Below are positions 42,601 to 55,000 of a stretch of DNA of 64,000 nucleotides, piece by piece. A model generated the notes under the pieces. It was given only the letters and a program-made list of their open reading frames with translations. It was not told the DNA's origin and ran no database searches. A program made the translations under genes and the position numbers. Positions within the stretch are counted from its first letter, which is position 1, and each line of letters opens with the position of its first letter. Origin of the DNA: Achatina immaculata (Eukaryota; Mollusca; Gastropoda; Stylommatophora; Achatinidae). Location of the stretch: the NCBI GenBank assembly GCA_009760885.1, contig CM019696.1:47903074-47967073 (forward strand), read 5' to 3'.

Positions 42601-44775
42601 ACACGGACAGAAAAGAAAACAAGCAACAAACCACGGACATAAAAGAAAACAACGAACCATGCACATAAAAAAAAACAAACAACAAATCATGGACAGAAAA
42701 GAAAACAAAGAACGAACCATGGACAGAAAAGAAAACAAACAACAACCATGGACAGAAAAAAAAAAAAACAAACAACAAACCATGCACAGAAAAGAAAATA
42801 AACAATGAACCGCGTACCAAAAAGAAAACAAACAACAAACCATGGACATAAAAGAAAACAAACAACAAACCATGGACAGAAAAGAAAACAAACAACGAAC
42901 CATGGACAGAAAAGAAAACAAACAATGAACCACGGACAGAAAAGAAAACAAACAACAAGCCGTGGACAGAAAAGAAAACAAACAATGAACCACGGACAGA
43001 AAAGAAAACAAACAATGAACCACGGACAGAAAAAAACAAACAATGAATCACGGACAGAAAAGAAAACAAACAATGAACCACGGACAGAAAAGAAAACAAA
43101 CAATGAATCACGGACAGAAAAGAAAACAAACAATGAACCACGGACAGAAAAGAAAACAAACAATGAATCACGGACAGAAAAGAAAACAAACAATGAACCA
43201 CGGACAGAAAAGAAAACAAACAACAAACCATGGACAGAAAAGAAAACAAACAACAAACCATGCACAGAAAAGAAAATAAACAATGAACCGCGTACCAAAA
43301 AGAAAACAAACAACAAACCATGGACATAAAAGAAAACAAACAACAACCATGGACAGAAAAGAAAACAAACAACAAACCATGGACAGAAAAGAAAACAAAC
43401 AATGAACCACGGACAGAAAAGAAAACAAACAACAAGCCGTGGACAGAAAAGAAAACAAACAATGAACCACGGACAGAAAAGAAAATAAACAACAAACCAT
43501 GGATATAAAAGAAAACAAACAACAAACCATGGACAGAAAAGAAAACTGACAACAAACCATGGACAGAAAAGAAAACTGACAACAAACCATGGACAGAAAA
43601 GAAAACAAACAATGAACCACAGACAGAAAAGAAAACAAACAACAAGCCATGGACAGAAAAGAAAACAAACAATGAACCATGGAGAGAAAAGAAGACAAAC
43701 AACGAACCACGGACAGAAAAAAAAAAAAACAAACAACAAATCATGGACAGAAAAGAAAACAAAGAACGAACCATGGACAGAAAAGAAAACAAAGAACAAA
43801 CCAAGGACAGAAAATAAAACAAACAACAAACCATGCACAGAAAAGAAAATAAACAATGAACCGCGTACCAAAAAGAAAACAAACAACAAACCATGGACAT
43901 AAAAGAAAACAAACAACAAACCATGGACAGAAAAGAAAACAAACAACGAACCATGGACAGAAAAGAAAACAAACAATGAACCACGGACAGAAAAGAAAAC
44001 AAACAACAAGCCGTGGACAGAAAAGAAAACAAACAATGAACCACGGACAGAAAAGAAAACAAACAATGAACCACGGACAGAAAAGAAAACAAACAATGAA
44101 TCACGGACAGAAAAGAAAACAAACAATGAACCACGGACAGAAAAGAAAACAAACAATGAATCACGGACAGAAAAGAAAACAAACAATGAATCACGGACAG
44201 AAAAGAAAACAAACAATGAATCACGGACAGAAAAGAAAACAAACAATGAACCACGGACAGAAAAGAAAACAAAGAACAAACCAAGGACAGAAAATAAAAC
44301 AAACAACAAACCATGCACAGAAAAGAAAATAAACAATGAACCGCGTACCAAAAAGAAAACAAACAACAAACCATGGACATAAAAGAAAACAAACAACAAA
44401 CCATGGACAGAAAAGAAAACAAACAACAAACCATGGACAGAAAAGAAAACAAACAATGAACCACGGACAGAAAAGAAAACAAACAACAAGCCGTGGACAG
44501 AAAAGAAAACAAACAATGAACCACGGACAGAAAAGAAAATAAACAACAAACCATGGATATAAAAGAAAACAAACAACAAACCATGGACAGAAAAGAAAAC
44601 TGACAACAAACCATGGACAGAAAAGAAAACTGACAACAAACCATGGACAGAAAAGAAAACAAACAATGAACCACAGACAGAAAAGAAAACAAACAACAAG
44701 CCATGGACAGAAAAGAAAACAAACAATGAACCATGGAGAGAAAAGAAGACAAACAACGAACCACGGACAGAAAAA
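42601..44775. repeat. 30-bp minisatellite born inside the LINE coding sequence, unit 1, about 72 copies
   Basis: Core GGACAGAAAAGAAAACAAAC then AACAAACCAT, 30-bp period. Read in the LINE frame each unit gives about ten residues containing WTEKKTNN, the local sequence of the RT C-terminal region at which the element is interrupted (canonical ISWTxKxTNxEVL). Variants CATGG/CACGG/CGTGG change W to R. A distinct variant, CCGCGTACCAAAAAG, recurs at about 42809, 43288, 43860 and 44340 and marks larger blocks that were duplicated together. The opposite-strand Phe/Val/Cys-rich frames of up to about 720 codons are artefacts. Confidence 0.95.
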
Positions 44776-45096
44776 AAAAAAAAACAACGAAGTGCTAAAC
44801 CAACTAGAAGTAAAAAAGAGAAATATTGAAAATCATAAAAACAAGACAGCTAAGACACTTTGGACATGTCAAGAGGCACAATACTATATTGAAGACATGA
44901 GGGCAAGATCGAAGGAAAAAAAAGAATAAGCGGACGACAGTGACATAGACGGGTGGACAACATCAAGAGATGGACAAGGACCAGCTTGGCTGATTGTTCT
45001 ACGAAGACAGGAAAGAGAGCAGACTAGATATTCACCGCACCCAATCTTAACATGGGGAGATGGCATGAAACGATGATGATGATGATGACAGTAAGG
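44776..45096 (+). pseudogene. LINE RT C-terminal region, 3' part, with GAT-repeat tail (unit 1)
   Basis: Resumes with NNEVLNQLEVK and, after a frameshift, IKTRQLRHFGHVKR (canonical RxLxYLGHVxR), then remnants up to SPHPILTWGDGMK. It ends in (GATGAT)n at 45074-45086, a 3' tail typical of some non-LTR elements. The same region occurs in units 2 and 3. Confidence 0.8.
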
Positions 45097-45595
45097 TTCT
45101 GTATATTCACCTTTATGAAAATTCGCTTTGCCCATTTCGCTTCCTGATGGTGTTGTCAGGAGGGAAATAAAATAAAGTCAACCCCTGAGCTATTATTTCT
45201 ATTCTGTCATTTTTCAGCCAATAGCTTCTTCCCCATTCTCTCTCCCCCTCCCCCCCCCCCATATTTTTCTCATTCTCTGTCTACCAGCATTACTTGTTTG
45301 ATGTCCTGAACAAGATAATCTATGCCAGGACATTGCCATTTTTGTGTTTATTGTTATTTTTGTCATTCTTCATAAAGGCACTTTACCGAAACATTGGTTT
45401 ATTGCTGTTTCTTTTACACTTCTACGTGCTCATCTCATGACTTCCTTTGCTAACTCTTCTCTCATCTTATTTATTTCAATCTTTCTTTGTAAAACTGCAC
45501 CATACACCACTTACTATATCTGCTTTAATATTCATTCATTCATTTGCATGTTCCTTGCGGAACTTTGCCTCCCAAATAGCACTCCTGTGATCCTA
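45097..45595. other. Spacer between the tail-to-tail LINE fragments (unit 1)
   Basis: Contains a C-run near 45250-45259. No gene recognised. The copies in units 2 and 3 differ by single-base indels (for example TTATTG / TTATTTG). Confidence 0.5.
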
Positions 45596-46595
45596 TCAGT
45601 TGTAAGCAAGATGCACTGCTGCTGATGCATCCATTTGCAGATCATCAACAATGTCTTGCAGCCATCTTCGCCTTGGTCTTCCTCTCTTTCTTTTTCCCAT
45701 TATGTACCCTTCCAAGACGGTCTTCTCTAGATTATCATGATGTTTAATGTGTCCAAAATATTTAAGTTTTCTCTCTTTAATCCTCTTTACTAGCTAGCCT
45801 TCTTCAATATTAAGTTCTTGTAGTATATATATACTTGTTCTTTTTTGTGTCCATGATATTTGAAGAACTCTTCTGTAGCATTTACATTCAAAGGCATTTA
45901 TGCGTTTCTCAGCTGTTTTGTTAAGTGTCCATGTCTCACAGGCATATGTTCCAATGAGAAAGATGCATGCCCTTAAAAATCTTATTTTTGTAGTTCTGTC
46001 TGTTCCTCTCCACAGCTTCTTTAGTTGTTCTACTTTCTGAAGAGCGATAGATGTCTTCCTTTTAATTTCACTCAGTGTATCTCCATTATTAGTTAGTAGT
46101 GATCCAAGATATTCAAAACTCTCCACTTCTTCCAATTTTTCCTCATTGATACATATTTCAGCTGCCTTGTTTGTTTTGTCAGTTGTCATCAATTTAGTTT
46201 TCTTCCCATTAAGATAGAGGTTTTGCTCTTCGCTGTTCTCACAGACTGACATAATTAGTTTTTCCAGTCCTTTTTGTATTGTGGACAGTAATACTGTGTC
46301 ATCAGCAGTTCTAATCTCTGGTATTTCATAACCTCCAATTGTTATGGTATCGTAATATTCTTTGTCTACATCTTCTCTAACATTCTTCATTATATTTTCA
46401 GTATACAAGTTAAATAAGAAAGCCGAAAATATGCACCCCTGATGGACCCCCTGTTTTATGTCAAACCAAGTTGTTGTTTCACCATTTATTCTTACTGCTG
46501 CTTGTTGGTCTAGATATAGCAGTGATATTAATTGTATCAAATGTGATGGAAATCCAATTTTTTCCCCCCATATTTCCCAAAGTTTTGGGTGTTGT
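45596..46595 (-). pseudogene. LINE reverse transcriptase, C-terminal half (unit 1)
   Basis: Minus-strand frame 46540-45794 (248 codons) starts without an ATG and is open further upstream to about 46595. RT motifs are clear: DIKQGVHQGCIFSAFLFNLY, TADDTVLL (Asp pair at 46303-46298; the usual Tyr/Phe is Thr), VESFEYLGSLLTNNGD, and the C-terminal CETWTLNKTAEKRINAFECK. One TAG at 45794-45796 separates it from the in-frame ending LKYFGHIKHH, GKRKRGRPRRRWLQDI, with a final TGA at 45596-45598. It lacks the endonuclease and N-terminal RT parts. It faces the plus-strand fragment tail to tail and belongs to a different subfamily. Confidence 0.85.
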
Positions 46596-46599
46596 ACAC

Positions 46600-47059
46600 A
46601 TTGTTGTACACAATGCTTTAATATATTACTGTATTTCTTTTGTTTGCAATAAAAACAATTGGTGATTTTCTTTTCCTGTTATTGAAAATAACGTTGGGTA
46701 TTTTTCTGTATATTTTTTGATGATTATTTGATGTTTCAGTCTTTTATTTTTTCATTGCATGCTCTGCTATGGCAACCTATAGCATAATGGTTGCTTTGTT
46801 ACAGTTTTGTTTATGGCTTCACAGTTTACAAATTATGGTTTACAATTTTGTTTCTGATGTACACAATAAATCGGCTTTTGTTTTTTATATTTCTTTATCG
46901 TTTTTTTGTCTAAACTGTCCAAATGTCTGTGAGAATGTTACGAGAAGGAAAAAAAACGTTTTGTTGTAAAAGTGAATGAAAAAAAATCTTTCCTGAGAAA
47001 CAGAACAGGGGAGAAGAAAGTGAAGAAACAAAAACAAGTTTTCTGCAGCACATGTCCAG
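46600..47059. other. AT-rich spacer of macro-unit 1
   Basis: No gene recognised. Includes poly-T and poly-A tracts (46913, 46950, 46980). Confidence 0.4.
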
Positions 47060-47067
47060 TATAGCAA

Positions 47068-47312
47068 CCTTCGATGTGTTTGTAGTTCACAAGCCACCTT
47101 CAATGTGTTTGTAGTTCACAAGCCACCTTCGATGTTTGTAGTTCACAAGCCACCTTCGATGTGTTTGTAGTTCACAAGCCACTTTCGATGTGTGTGTAGT
47201 TCACACGCCACCTTCGATGTGTTTGTAGTTCACAAGCCACTTTCAATGTGTTTGTAATTCACAAGCCACTTTCGATGTGTTTGTATTACACAAGCCACAT
47301 TCGTGACTGACT
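47068..47312. repeat. 29-bp minisatellite, about 8 copies (unit 1)
   Basis: Core CGATGTGTTTGTAGTTCACA then AGCCACCTT, anchors at 47072 and 47101. The same array is at about 52544-52782 and 57752-58012, the last with one extra unit. Confidence 0.93.
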
Positions 47313-47384
47313 TTAGACAATGAAAGAAAAACATCAACAAACCATCCAATTCTTGTTTAGTGACACCTCACTGCATAATGCAGT

Positions 47385-47545
47385 TTATGGTCATATGTAG
47401 AATCCAGTTTATGTTTATATGTAGAATCCAGTTTAAGTTCATATGTAGAATCAAGTTTATGTTCATATGTAGAATCAAGTTTATGTTCATATGTAGAATC
47501 AAGTTTATGTTCATATGAAGAATCAAGTTTATGTTCTTGTGCAGG
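47385..47545. repeat. 24-bp minisatellite, about 7 copies (unit 1)
   Basis: Core TTCATATGTAGAATCAAGTT, 24-bp period. Repeated at about 52861-53020 and 58096-58256 with the same order of variants. The 8-residue repeat seen on the minus strand (YEHKLDST) is a by-product of a period divisible by three. Confidence 0.93.
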
Positions 47546-47730
47546 GTTGAGGAAGCTTTTCTCATTTGAAGGCCGCATGAGAGCTAACATCCTTCCAAGA
47601 TGGCCACGTTTAAAAAAAACCTAAATTTACTGCAAAATGCAAATAATTTAATACTAATTTAGCTTTTATACAGAATTAACCATTTCAGGTATCTTATACT
47701 GCCATACGGCAGAGTGCATACTAACAGTGT

Positions 47731-47732
<2 letters not shown>

Positions 47733-47765
<33 letters not shown>

Positions 47766-47869
47766 TGTGTATGTGTGTATGTGTGTATGTGTGTATGTGT
47801 GTATGTGTGTATGTGTGTATGTATGTATGTATGTATGTATGTATGTATGTATGTATGTATGTATGTATG

Positions 47870-47898
<29 letters not shown>
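47733..47898. repeat. GT / GTGTAT / GTAT compound microsatellite (unit 1 end)
   Basis: (GT)n passes into (GTGTAT)n and then (GTAT)n, ending at AAGCTTG of the next unit. It marks the boundary between macro-units 1 and 2. Confidence 0.95.
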
Positions 47899-47901
<3 letters not shown>

Positions 47902-49331
47902 GCTTGATAAGGCAGGTCACGTGCCATGTAGATATAAAGCTTGAGAAGGCAGGTCACGTGCCATGTAGATATAAAGCTTGAGAAGGCGGGTCACGTGCCT
48001 TGTGTATACAAAGGTTTGGAACAGCTAATCTAGCTATACTAATTGATAGGCTTCCAGCGACAACTAAGTTTTAAGTGACTCATAGGCGTCCACTGACTGG
48101 AAGATTTTAAATGACTGATAAGTTTTCATTGACCTATATAGTTTTAATTAATGACTACATACTTGTATATGTCTTCTCTGCATCTACAGCTTGCACAAAC
48201 ACGCCGAAAATTACATGATTAAAACTATGCCATTGTATACACACACATCTCCATTCAGCGTTCGTCATTTCAGCATAGAAACAAAGAACTCCATTCAGCG
48301 TTCGTCATTTCAGCATACCATGACTAGAAGATTCAGACTTCAAGAATGTGAGTTATAGAAATCCCCGTAGATAAGCTAAATATTACACTACAGACTTCTG
48401 CAGATTATGCTACGAAACAATTATATTTTGTGTCTTATGTGAGTTTTTTAAAAACTTTAAATAGTAACTCAAAAGTTTTCTGTTTTCGTCTACGTAGGAC
48501 AACCATAAGTCGTGGAAAGAAAGCTCACAAGATTAATGAACAGTTATGAAAGGTTCGAGCAGTGGCTGAACAACATAAAAACGTTTGGATGTGTTACTAG
48601 TAGAACAAGCTTCGAAGACGTTTAAAAAAAGTGAATTATAAACATATGGCCACAAAACTAGAACAAGATATTTCAGACAGAATCAGAACCATGCGTTCAT
48701 GAGGGATGCAAAAGAAAAATAACGGACAGAACATCACAGAAACAACCCTTATTTGAAATAACACACTGACAACAGGAAACACATTTTAAAAGTTGTTCCA
48801 CGGATGAGTGTGTGATTCCGTATGATAATTTAAGTAGTGACAACGATCCTTGCTATTGCTACTGCAACCTTTTGCTTCATTTTATCTTTCTGGAGCGGTA
48901 TATCTCATCCTCAAAGAATGCCGGAACCGAAGCGATCGTCTTGAAGAATGTGTTTAACAATATTCGTATTTACTTAAAGCAAGGTTTGTTGTAAATGTTT
49001 GTCTTGTCTCACCACTGTTAATAATAAACGCGTACATTAATCCACTGGTTGTTGGAACATACGAATCTGCACGTAATGTTTGTTATTATAGATAGCCCTT
49101 CTTGATTGATTCGTTTCTTTTTCCCGACCATTGGTTCAGTGAGTTCTTAGTGTATTCTTACATTTTATACATTACTTAATTTAATGTAAAAGCAATTATT
49201 CTGAAGTCTATGTAAAAGTAGTTATTCTGAAGTCTGTATAAAAGTAATTATTCTGAAGTCTATATACAAATTATTAGGTCAAACTAATTTTCTTTTACGT
49301 TTTAAACATGTCTGTCTATTGACAGTCTGGG

Positions 49332-50245
49332 CCCTTGAAATGTGGATATATAGAAGAATAGGTGTATCACACGGACAGAAAAGAAAACAAGCAACAAACC
49401 ACGGACATAAAAGAAAACAACGAACCATGCACATAAAAAAAAACAAACAACAAATCATGGACAGAAAAGAAAACAAAGAACGAACCATGGACAGAAAAGA
49501 AAACAAAGAACAAACCAAGGACAGAAAATAAAACAAACAACAAACCATGCACAGAAAAGAAAATAAACAATGAACCGCGTACCAAAAAGAAAACAAACAA
49601 CAAACCATGGACATAAAAGAAAACAAACAACAAACCATGGACAGAAAAGAAAACAACAACAAACCATGGACAGAAAAGAAAACAAACAATGAACCACGGA
49701 CAGAAAAGAAAACAAACAACAAGCCGTGGACAGAAAAAAAACAAACAACAAACCATGCACAGAAAAGAAAATAAACAATGAACCGCGTACCAAAAAGAAA
49801 ACAAACAACAAACCATGGACATAAAAGAAAACAAACAACAAACCATGGACAGAAAAGAAAACAAACAACAAACCATGGACAGAAAAGAAAACAAACAATG
49901 AACCACGGACAGAAAAGAAAACAAACAACAAGCCGTGGACAGAAAAGAAAACAAACAATGAACCACGGACAGAAAAGAAAATAAACAATGAATCGCGTAC
50001 CAAAAAGAAAACAAACAACAAACCATGGATATAAAAGAAAACAAACAACAAACCATGGACAGAAAAGAAAACTGACAACAAACCATGGACAGAAAAGAAA
50101 ACTGACAACAAACCATGGACAGAAAAGAAAACAAACAATGAACCACAGACAGAAAAGAAAACAAACAACAAGCCATGGACAGAAAAGAAAACAAACAATG
50201 AACCATGGAGAGAAAAGAAGACAAACAACGAACCACGGACAGAAA
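49332..50245 (+). repeat. 30-bp LINE-derived minisatellite, unit 2, about 29 copies, with 5' LINE remnant
   Basis: Begins with the short remnant ALEMWIYRRIGVSHG and continues as the GGACAGAAAAGAAAACAAAC array from about 49372. The CCGCGTACCAAAAAG marker unit occurs at about 49574, 49784 and (as TCGCGTACC) 49993. Confidence 0.94.
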
Positions 50246-50567
50246 AAAAAAAAAAACAACGAAGTGCTAAACCAACTAGAAGTAAAAAAGAGAAATATTG
50301 AAAATCATAAAAACAAGACAGCTAAGACACTTTGGACATGTCAAGAGGCACAATACTATATTGAAGACATGAGGGCAAGATCGAAGGAAAAAAAAGAATA
50401 AGCGGACGACAGTGACATAGACGGGTGGACAACATCAAGAGATGGACAAGGACCAGCTTGGCTGATTGTTCTACGAAGACAGGAAAGAGAGCAGACTAGA
50501 TATTCACCGCACCCAATCTTAACATGGGGAGATGGCATGAAACGATGATGATGATGATGACAGTAAG
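50246..50567 (+). pseudogene. LINE RT C-terminal region, 3' part (unit 2)
   Basis: Copy of 44776-45096 with the same stops, frameshift and GAT-repeat tail. Confidence 0.78.
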
Positions 50568-51068
50568 GTTCTGTATATTCACCTTTATGAAAATTCGCTT
50601 TGCCCATTTCGCTTCCTGATGGTGTTGTCAGGAGGGAAATAAAATAAAGTCAACCCCTGAGCTATTATTTCTATTCTGTCATTTTTCAGCCAATAGCTTC
50701 TTCCCCATTCTCTCTCCCCCTCCCCCCCCCCCATATTTTTCTCATTCTCTGTCTACCAGCATTACTTGTTTGATGTCCTGAACAAGATAATCTATGCCAG
50801 GACATTGCCATTTTTGTGTTTATTTGTTATTTTTGTCATTCTTCATAAAGGCACTTTACCGAAACATTGGTTTATTGCTGTTTCTTTTACACTTCTACGT
50901 GCTCATCTCATGACTTCCTTTGCTAACTCTTCTCTCATCTTATTTATTTCAATCTTTCTTTGTAAAACTGCACCATACACCACTTACTATATCTGCTTTA
51001 ATATTCATTCATTCATTTGCATGTTCCTTGCGGAACTTTGCCTCCCAAATAGCACTCCTGTGATCCTA

Positions 51069-52068
51069 TCAGTTGTAAGCAAGATGCACTGCTGCTGATG
51101 CATCCATTTGCAGATCATCAACAATGTCTTGCAGCCATCTTCGCCTTGGTCTTCCTCTCTTTCTTTTTCCCATTATGTACCCTTCCAAGACGGTCTTCTC
51201 TAGATTATCATGATGTTTAATGTGTCCAAAATATTTAAGTTTTCTCTCTTTAATCCTCTTTACTAGCTAGCCTTCTTCAATATTAAGTTCTTGTAGTATA
51301 TATATACTTGTTCTTTTTTGTGTCCATGATATTTGAAGAACTCTTCTGTAGCATTTACATTCAAAGGCATTTATGCGTTTCTCAGCTGTTTTGTTAAGTG
51401 TCCATGTCTCACAGGCATATGTTCCAATGAGAAAGATGCATGCCCTTAAAAATCTTATTTTTGTAGTTCTGTCTGTTCCTCTCCACAGCTTCTTTAGTTG
51501 TTCTACTTTCTGAAGAGCGATAGATGTCTTCCTTTTAATTTCACTCAGTGTATCTCCATTATTAGTTAGTAGTGATCCAAGATATTCAAAACTCTCCACT
51601 TCTTCCAATTTTTCCTCATTGATACATATTTCAGCTGCCTTGTTTGTTTTGTCAGTTGTCATCAATTTAGTTTTCTTCCCATTAAGATAGAGGTTTTGCT
51701 CTTCGCTGTTCTCACAGACTGACATAATTAGTTTTTCCAGTCCTTTTTGTATTGTGGACAGTAATACTGTGTCATCAGCAGTTCTAATCTCTGGTATTTC
51801 ATAACCTCCAATTGTTATGGTATCGTAATATTCTTTGTCTACATCTTCTCTAACATTCTTCATTATATTTTCAGTATACAAGTTAAATAAGAAAGCCGAA
51901 AATATGCACCCCTGATGGACCCCCTGTTTTATGTCAAACCAAGTTGTTGTTTCACCATTTATTCTTACTGCTGCTTGTTGGTCTAGATATAGCAGTGATA
52001 TTAATTGTATCAAATGTGATGGAAATCCAATTTTTTCCCCCCATATTTCCCAAAGTTTTGGGTGTTGT
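51069..52068 (-). pseudogene. LINE reverse transcriptase, C-terminal half (unit 2)
   Basis: Copy of 45596-46595, with the same 248-codon frame (52013-51267), the same TADD box and the same internal TAG. No further damage is visible. Confidence 0.85.
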
Positions 52069-53206
52069 ACACATTGTTGTACACAATGCTTTAATATATT
52101 TACTGTATTTCTTTTGTTTGCAATAAAAACAATTGGTGATTTTCTTTTCCTGTTATTGAAAATAACGTTGGGTATTTTTCTGTATATTTTTTGATGATTA
52201 TTTGATGTTTCAGTCTTTTATTTTTTCATTGCATGCTCTGCTATGGCAACCTATAGCATAATGGTTGCTTTGTTACAGTTTTGTTTATGGCTTCACAGTT
52301 TACAAATTATGGTTTACAATTTTGTTTCTGATGTACACAATAAATCGGCTTTTGTTTTTTATATTTCTTTATCGTTTTTTTGTCTAAACTGTCCAAATGT
52401 CTGTGAGAATGTTACGAGAAGGAAAAAAAACGTTTTGTTGTAAAAGTGAATGAAAAAAAATCTTTCCTGAGAAACAGAACAGGGGAGAAGAAAGTGAAGA
52501 AACAAAAACAAGTTTTCTGCAGCACATGTCCAGTATAGCAACCTTCGATGTGTTTGTAGTTCACAAGCCACCTTCAATGTGTTTGTAGTTCACAAGCCAC
52601 CTTCGATGTGTTTGTAGTTCACAAGCCACCTTCGATGTGTTTGTAGTTCACAAGCCACTTTCGATGTGTGTGTAGTTCACACGCCACCTTCGATGTGTTT
52701 GTAGTTCACAAGCCACTTTCAATGTGTTTGTAATTCACAAGCCACTTTCGATGTGTTTGTATTACACAAGCCACATTCGTGACTGACTTTAGACAATGAA
52801 AGAAAAACATCAACAAACCATCCAATTCTTGTTTAGTGACACCTCACTGCATAATGCAGTTTATGGTCATATGTAGAATCCAGTTTATGTTTATATGTAG
52901 AATCCAGTTTAAGTTCATATGTAGAATCAAGTTTATGTTCATATGTAGAATCAAGTTTATGTTCATATGTAGAATCAAGTTTATGTTCATATGAAGAATC
53001 AAGTTTATGTTCTTGTGCAGGGTTGAGGAAGCTTTTCTCATTTGAAGGCCGCATGAGAGCTAACATCCTTCCAAGATGGCCACGTTTAAAAAAAACCTAA
53101 ATTTACTGCAAAATGCAAATAATTTAATACTAATTTAGCTTTTATACAGAATTAACCATTTCAGGTATCTTATACTGCCATACGGCAGAGTGCATACTAA
53201 CAGTGT

Positions 53207-53208
<2 letters not shown>

Positions 53209-53245
<37 letters not shown>

Positions 53246-53338
53246 TATGTGTTGTGTGTGTGTGTGTATGTGTGTATGTGTGTATGTGTGTATGTATGTA
53301 TGTATGTATGTATGTATGTATGTATGTATGTATGTATG

Positions 53339-53367
<29 letters not shown>
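53209..53367. repeat. GT / GTAT compound microsatellite (unit 2 end)
   Basis: As at 47733-47898 with a different internal arrangement (an extra GTGTTGTGTG interruption near 53250). Confidence 0.95.
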
Positions 53368-53370
<3 letters not shown>

Positions 53371-54809
53371 GCTTGATAAGGCAGGTCACGTGCCATGTAG
53401 ATATAAAGCTTGAGAAGGCAGGTCACGTGCCATGTAGATATAAAGCTTGAGAAGGCGGGTCACGTGCCTTGTGTATACAAAGGTTTGGAACAGCTAATCT
53501 AGCTATACTAATTGATAGGCTTCCAGCGACAACTAAGTTTTAAGTGACTCATAGGCGTCCACTGACTGGAAGATTTTAAATGACTGATAAGTTTTCATTG
53601 ACCTATATAGTTTTAATTAATGACTACATACTTGTATATGTCTTCTCTGCATCTACAGCTTGCACAAACACGCCGAAAATTACATGATTAAAACTATGCC
53701 ATTGTATACACACACATCTCCATTCAGCGTTCGTCATTTCAGCATAGAAACAAAGAACTCCATTCAGCGTTCGTCATTTCAGCATACCATGACTAGAAGA
53801 TTCAGACTTCAAGAATGTGAGTTATAGAAATCCCCGTAGATAAGCTAAATATTACACTACAGACTTCTGCAGATTATGCTACGAAACAATTATATTTTTG
53901 TGTCTTATGTGAGTTTTTTAAAAACTTTAAATAGTAACTCAAAAGTTTTCTGTTTTCGTCTACGTAGGACAACCATAAGTCGTGGAAAGAAAGCTCACAA
54001 GATTAATGAACAGTTATGAAAGGTTCGAGCAGTGGCTGAACAACATAAAAACGTTTGGATGTGTTACTAGTAGAACAAGCTTCGAAGACGTTTAAAAAAA
54101 GTGAATTATAAACATATGGCCACAAAACTAGAACAAGATATTTCAGACAGAATCAGAACCATGCGTTCATGAGGGATGCAAAAGAAAAATAACGGACAGA
54201 ACATCACAGAAACAACCCTTATTTGAAATAACACACTGACAACAGGAAACACATTTTAAAAGTTGTTCCACGGATGAGTGTGTGATTCCGTATGATAATT
54301 TAAGTAGTGACAACGATCCTTGCTATTGCTACTGCAACCTTTTGCTTCATTTTATCTTTCTGGAGCGGTATATCTCATCCTCAAAGAATGCCGGAACCGA
54401 AGCGATCGTCTTGAAGAATGTGTTTAACAATATTCGTATTTACTTAAAGCAAGGTTTGTTGTAAATGTTTGTCTTGTCTCACCACTGTTAATAATAAACG
54501 CGTACATTAATCCACTGGTTGTTGGAACATACGAATCTGCACGTAATGTTTGTTATTATAGATAGCCCTTCTTGATTGATTCGTTTCTTTTTCCCGACCA
54601 TTGGTTCAGTGAGTTCTTAGTGTATTCTTACATTTTATACATTACTTAATTTAATGTAAAAGCAATTATTCTGAAGTCTATGTAAAAGTAGTTATTCTGA
54701 AGTCTGTATAAAAGTAATTATTCTGAAGTCTATATACAAATTATTAGGTCAAACTAATTTTCTTTTACGTTTTAAACATGTCTGTCTATTGACAGTCTGG
54801 GAAAGAAAA

Positions 54810-55000
54810 AAACCTTCAGCAGAATAAGGAAGATCCTTACGTTAAAACAAATATCACAAGAACTGAAATTACGTGTCATAAAATGCTGCATATATTCAAT
54901 ATTTCTTTATGGTGCAGAAGCCTAGATCTTGAATAAGACATCAGAAAAGAAAACTGAGGCCCTTGAAATGTGGATATATAGAAGAATAGGTGTATCACAC
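54810..55000 (+). pseudogene. LINE RT C-terminal region, 5' part (unit 3)
   Basis: Copy of 42421-42600 with the same internal TAG. Confidence 0.8.

Larger units (their letters stand above)
40974..47898. repeat. Tandem macro-unit 1 (6.9 kb)
   Basis: First of three full units and one partial unit (47899-53367, 53368-58597, 58598-59757). Each begins with AAAGCTTGAGAAGG or AAAGCTTGATAAGG repeats and ends in a GT/GTAT microsatellite. Order within a unit: 37-bp triplet, AT-rich segment, plus-strand LINE fragment split by a 30-bp minisatellite, minus-strand LINE fragment, 29-bp array, 24-bp array, GTAT microsatellite. Units are near-identical apart from array lengths and a few indels. Confidence 0.95.
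47899..53367. repeat. Tandem macro-unit 2 (5.5 kb)
   Basis: Same order as unit 1. It differs by a deletion that removes most of the 5' LINE fragment: GACAGTCTGGG is joined directly to CCCTTGAAATGTGG at about 49331, deleting what corresponds to 42405-42561. The 30-bp array is also shorter. Confidence 0.95.

Noticed and set aside
42599..44764. Minus-strand frame of 721 codons rich in Phe/Val/Cys/Leu, suggestive of a membrane protein
   Set aside because: It is the antisense of the LINE-derived 30-bp satellite; two or more overlapping frames are equally long and follow unit phase.
47733..47898. Possible telomeric repeat at macro-unit ends
   Set aside because: The motif is (GT)n/(GTAT)n, not TTAGGG or a known telomere variant.
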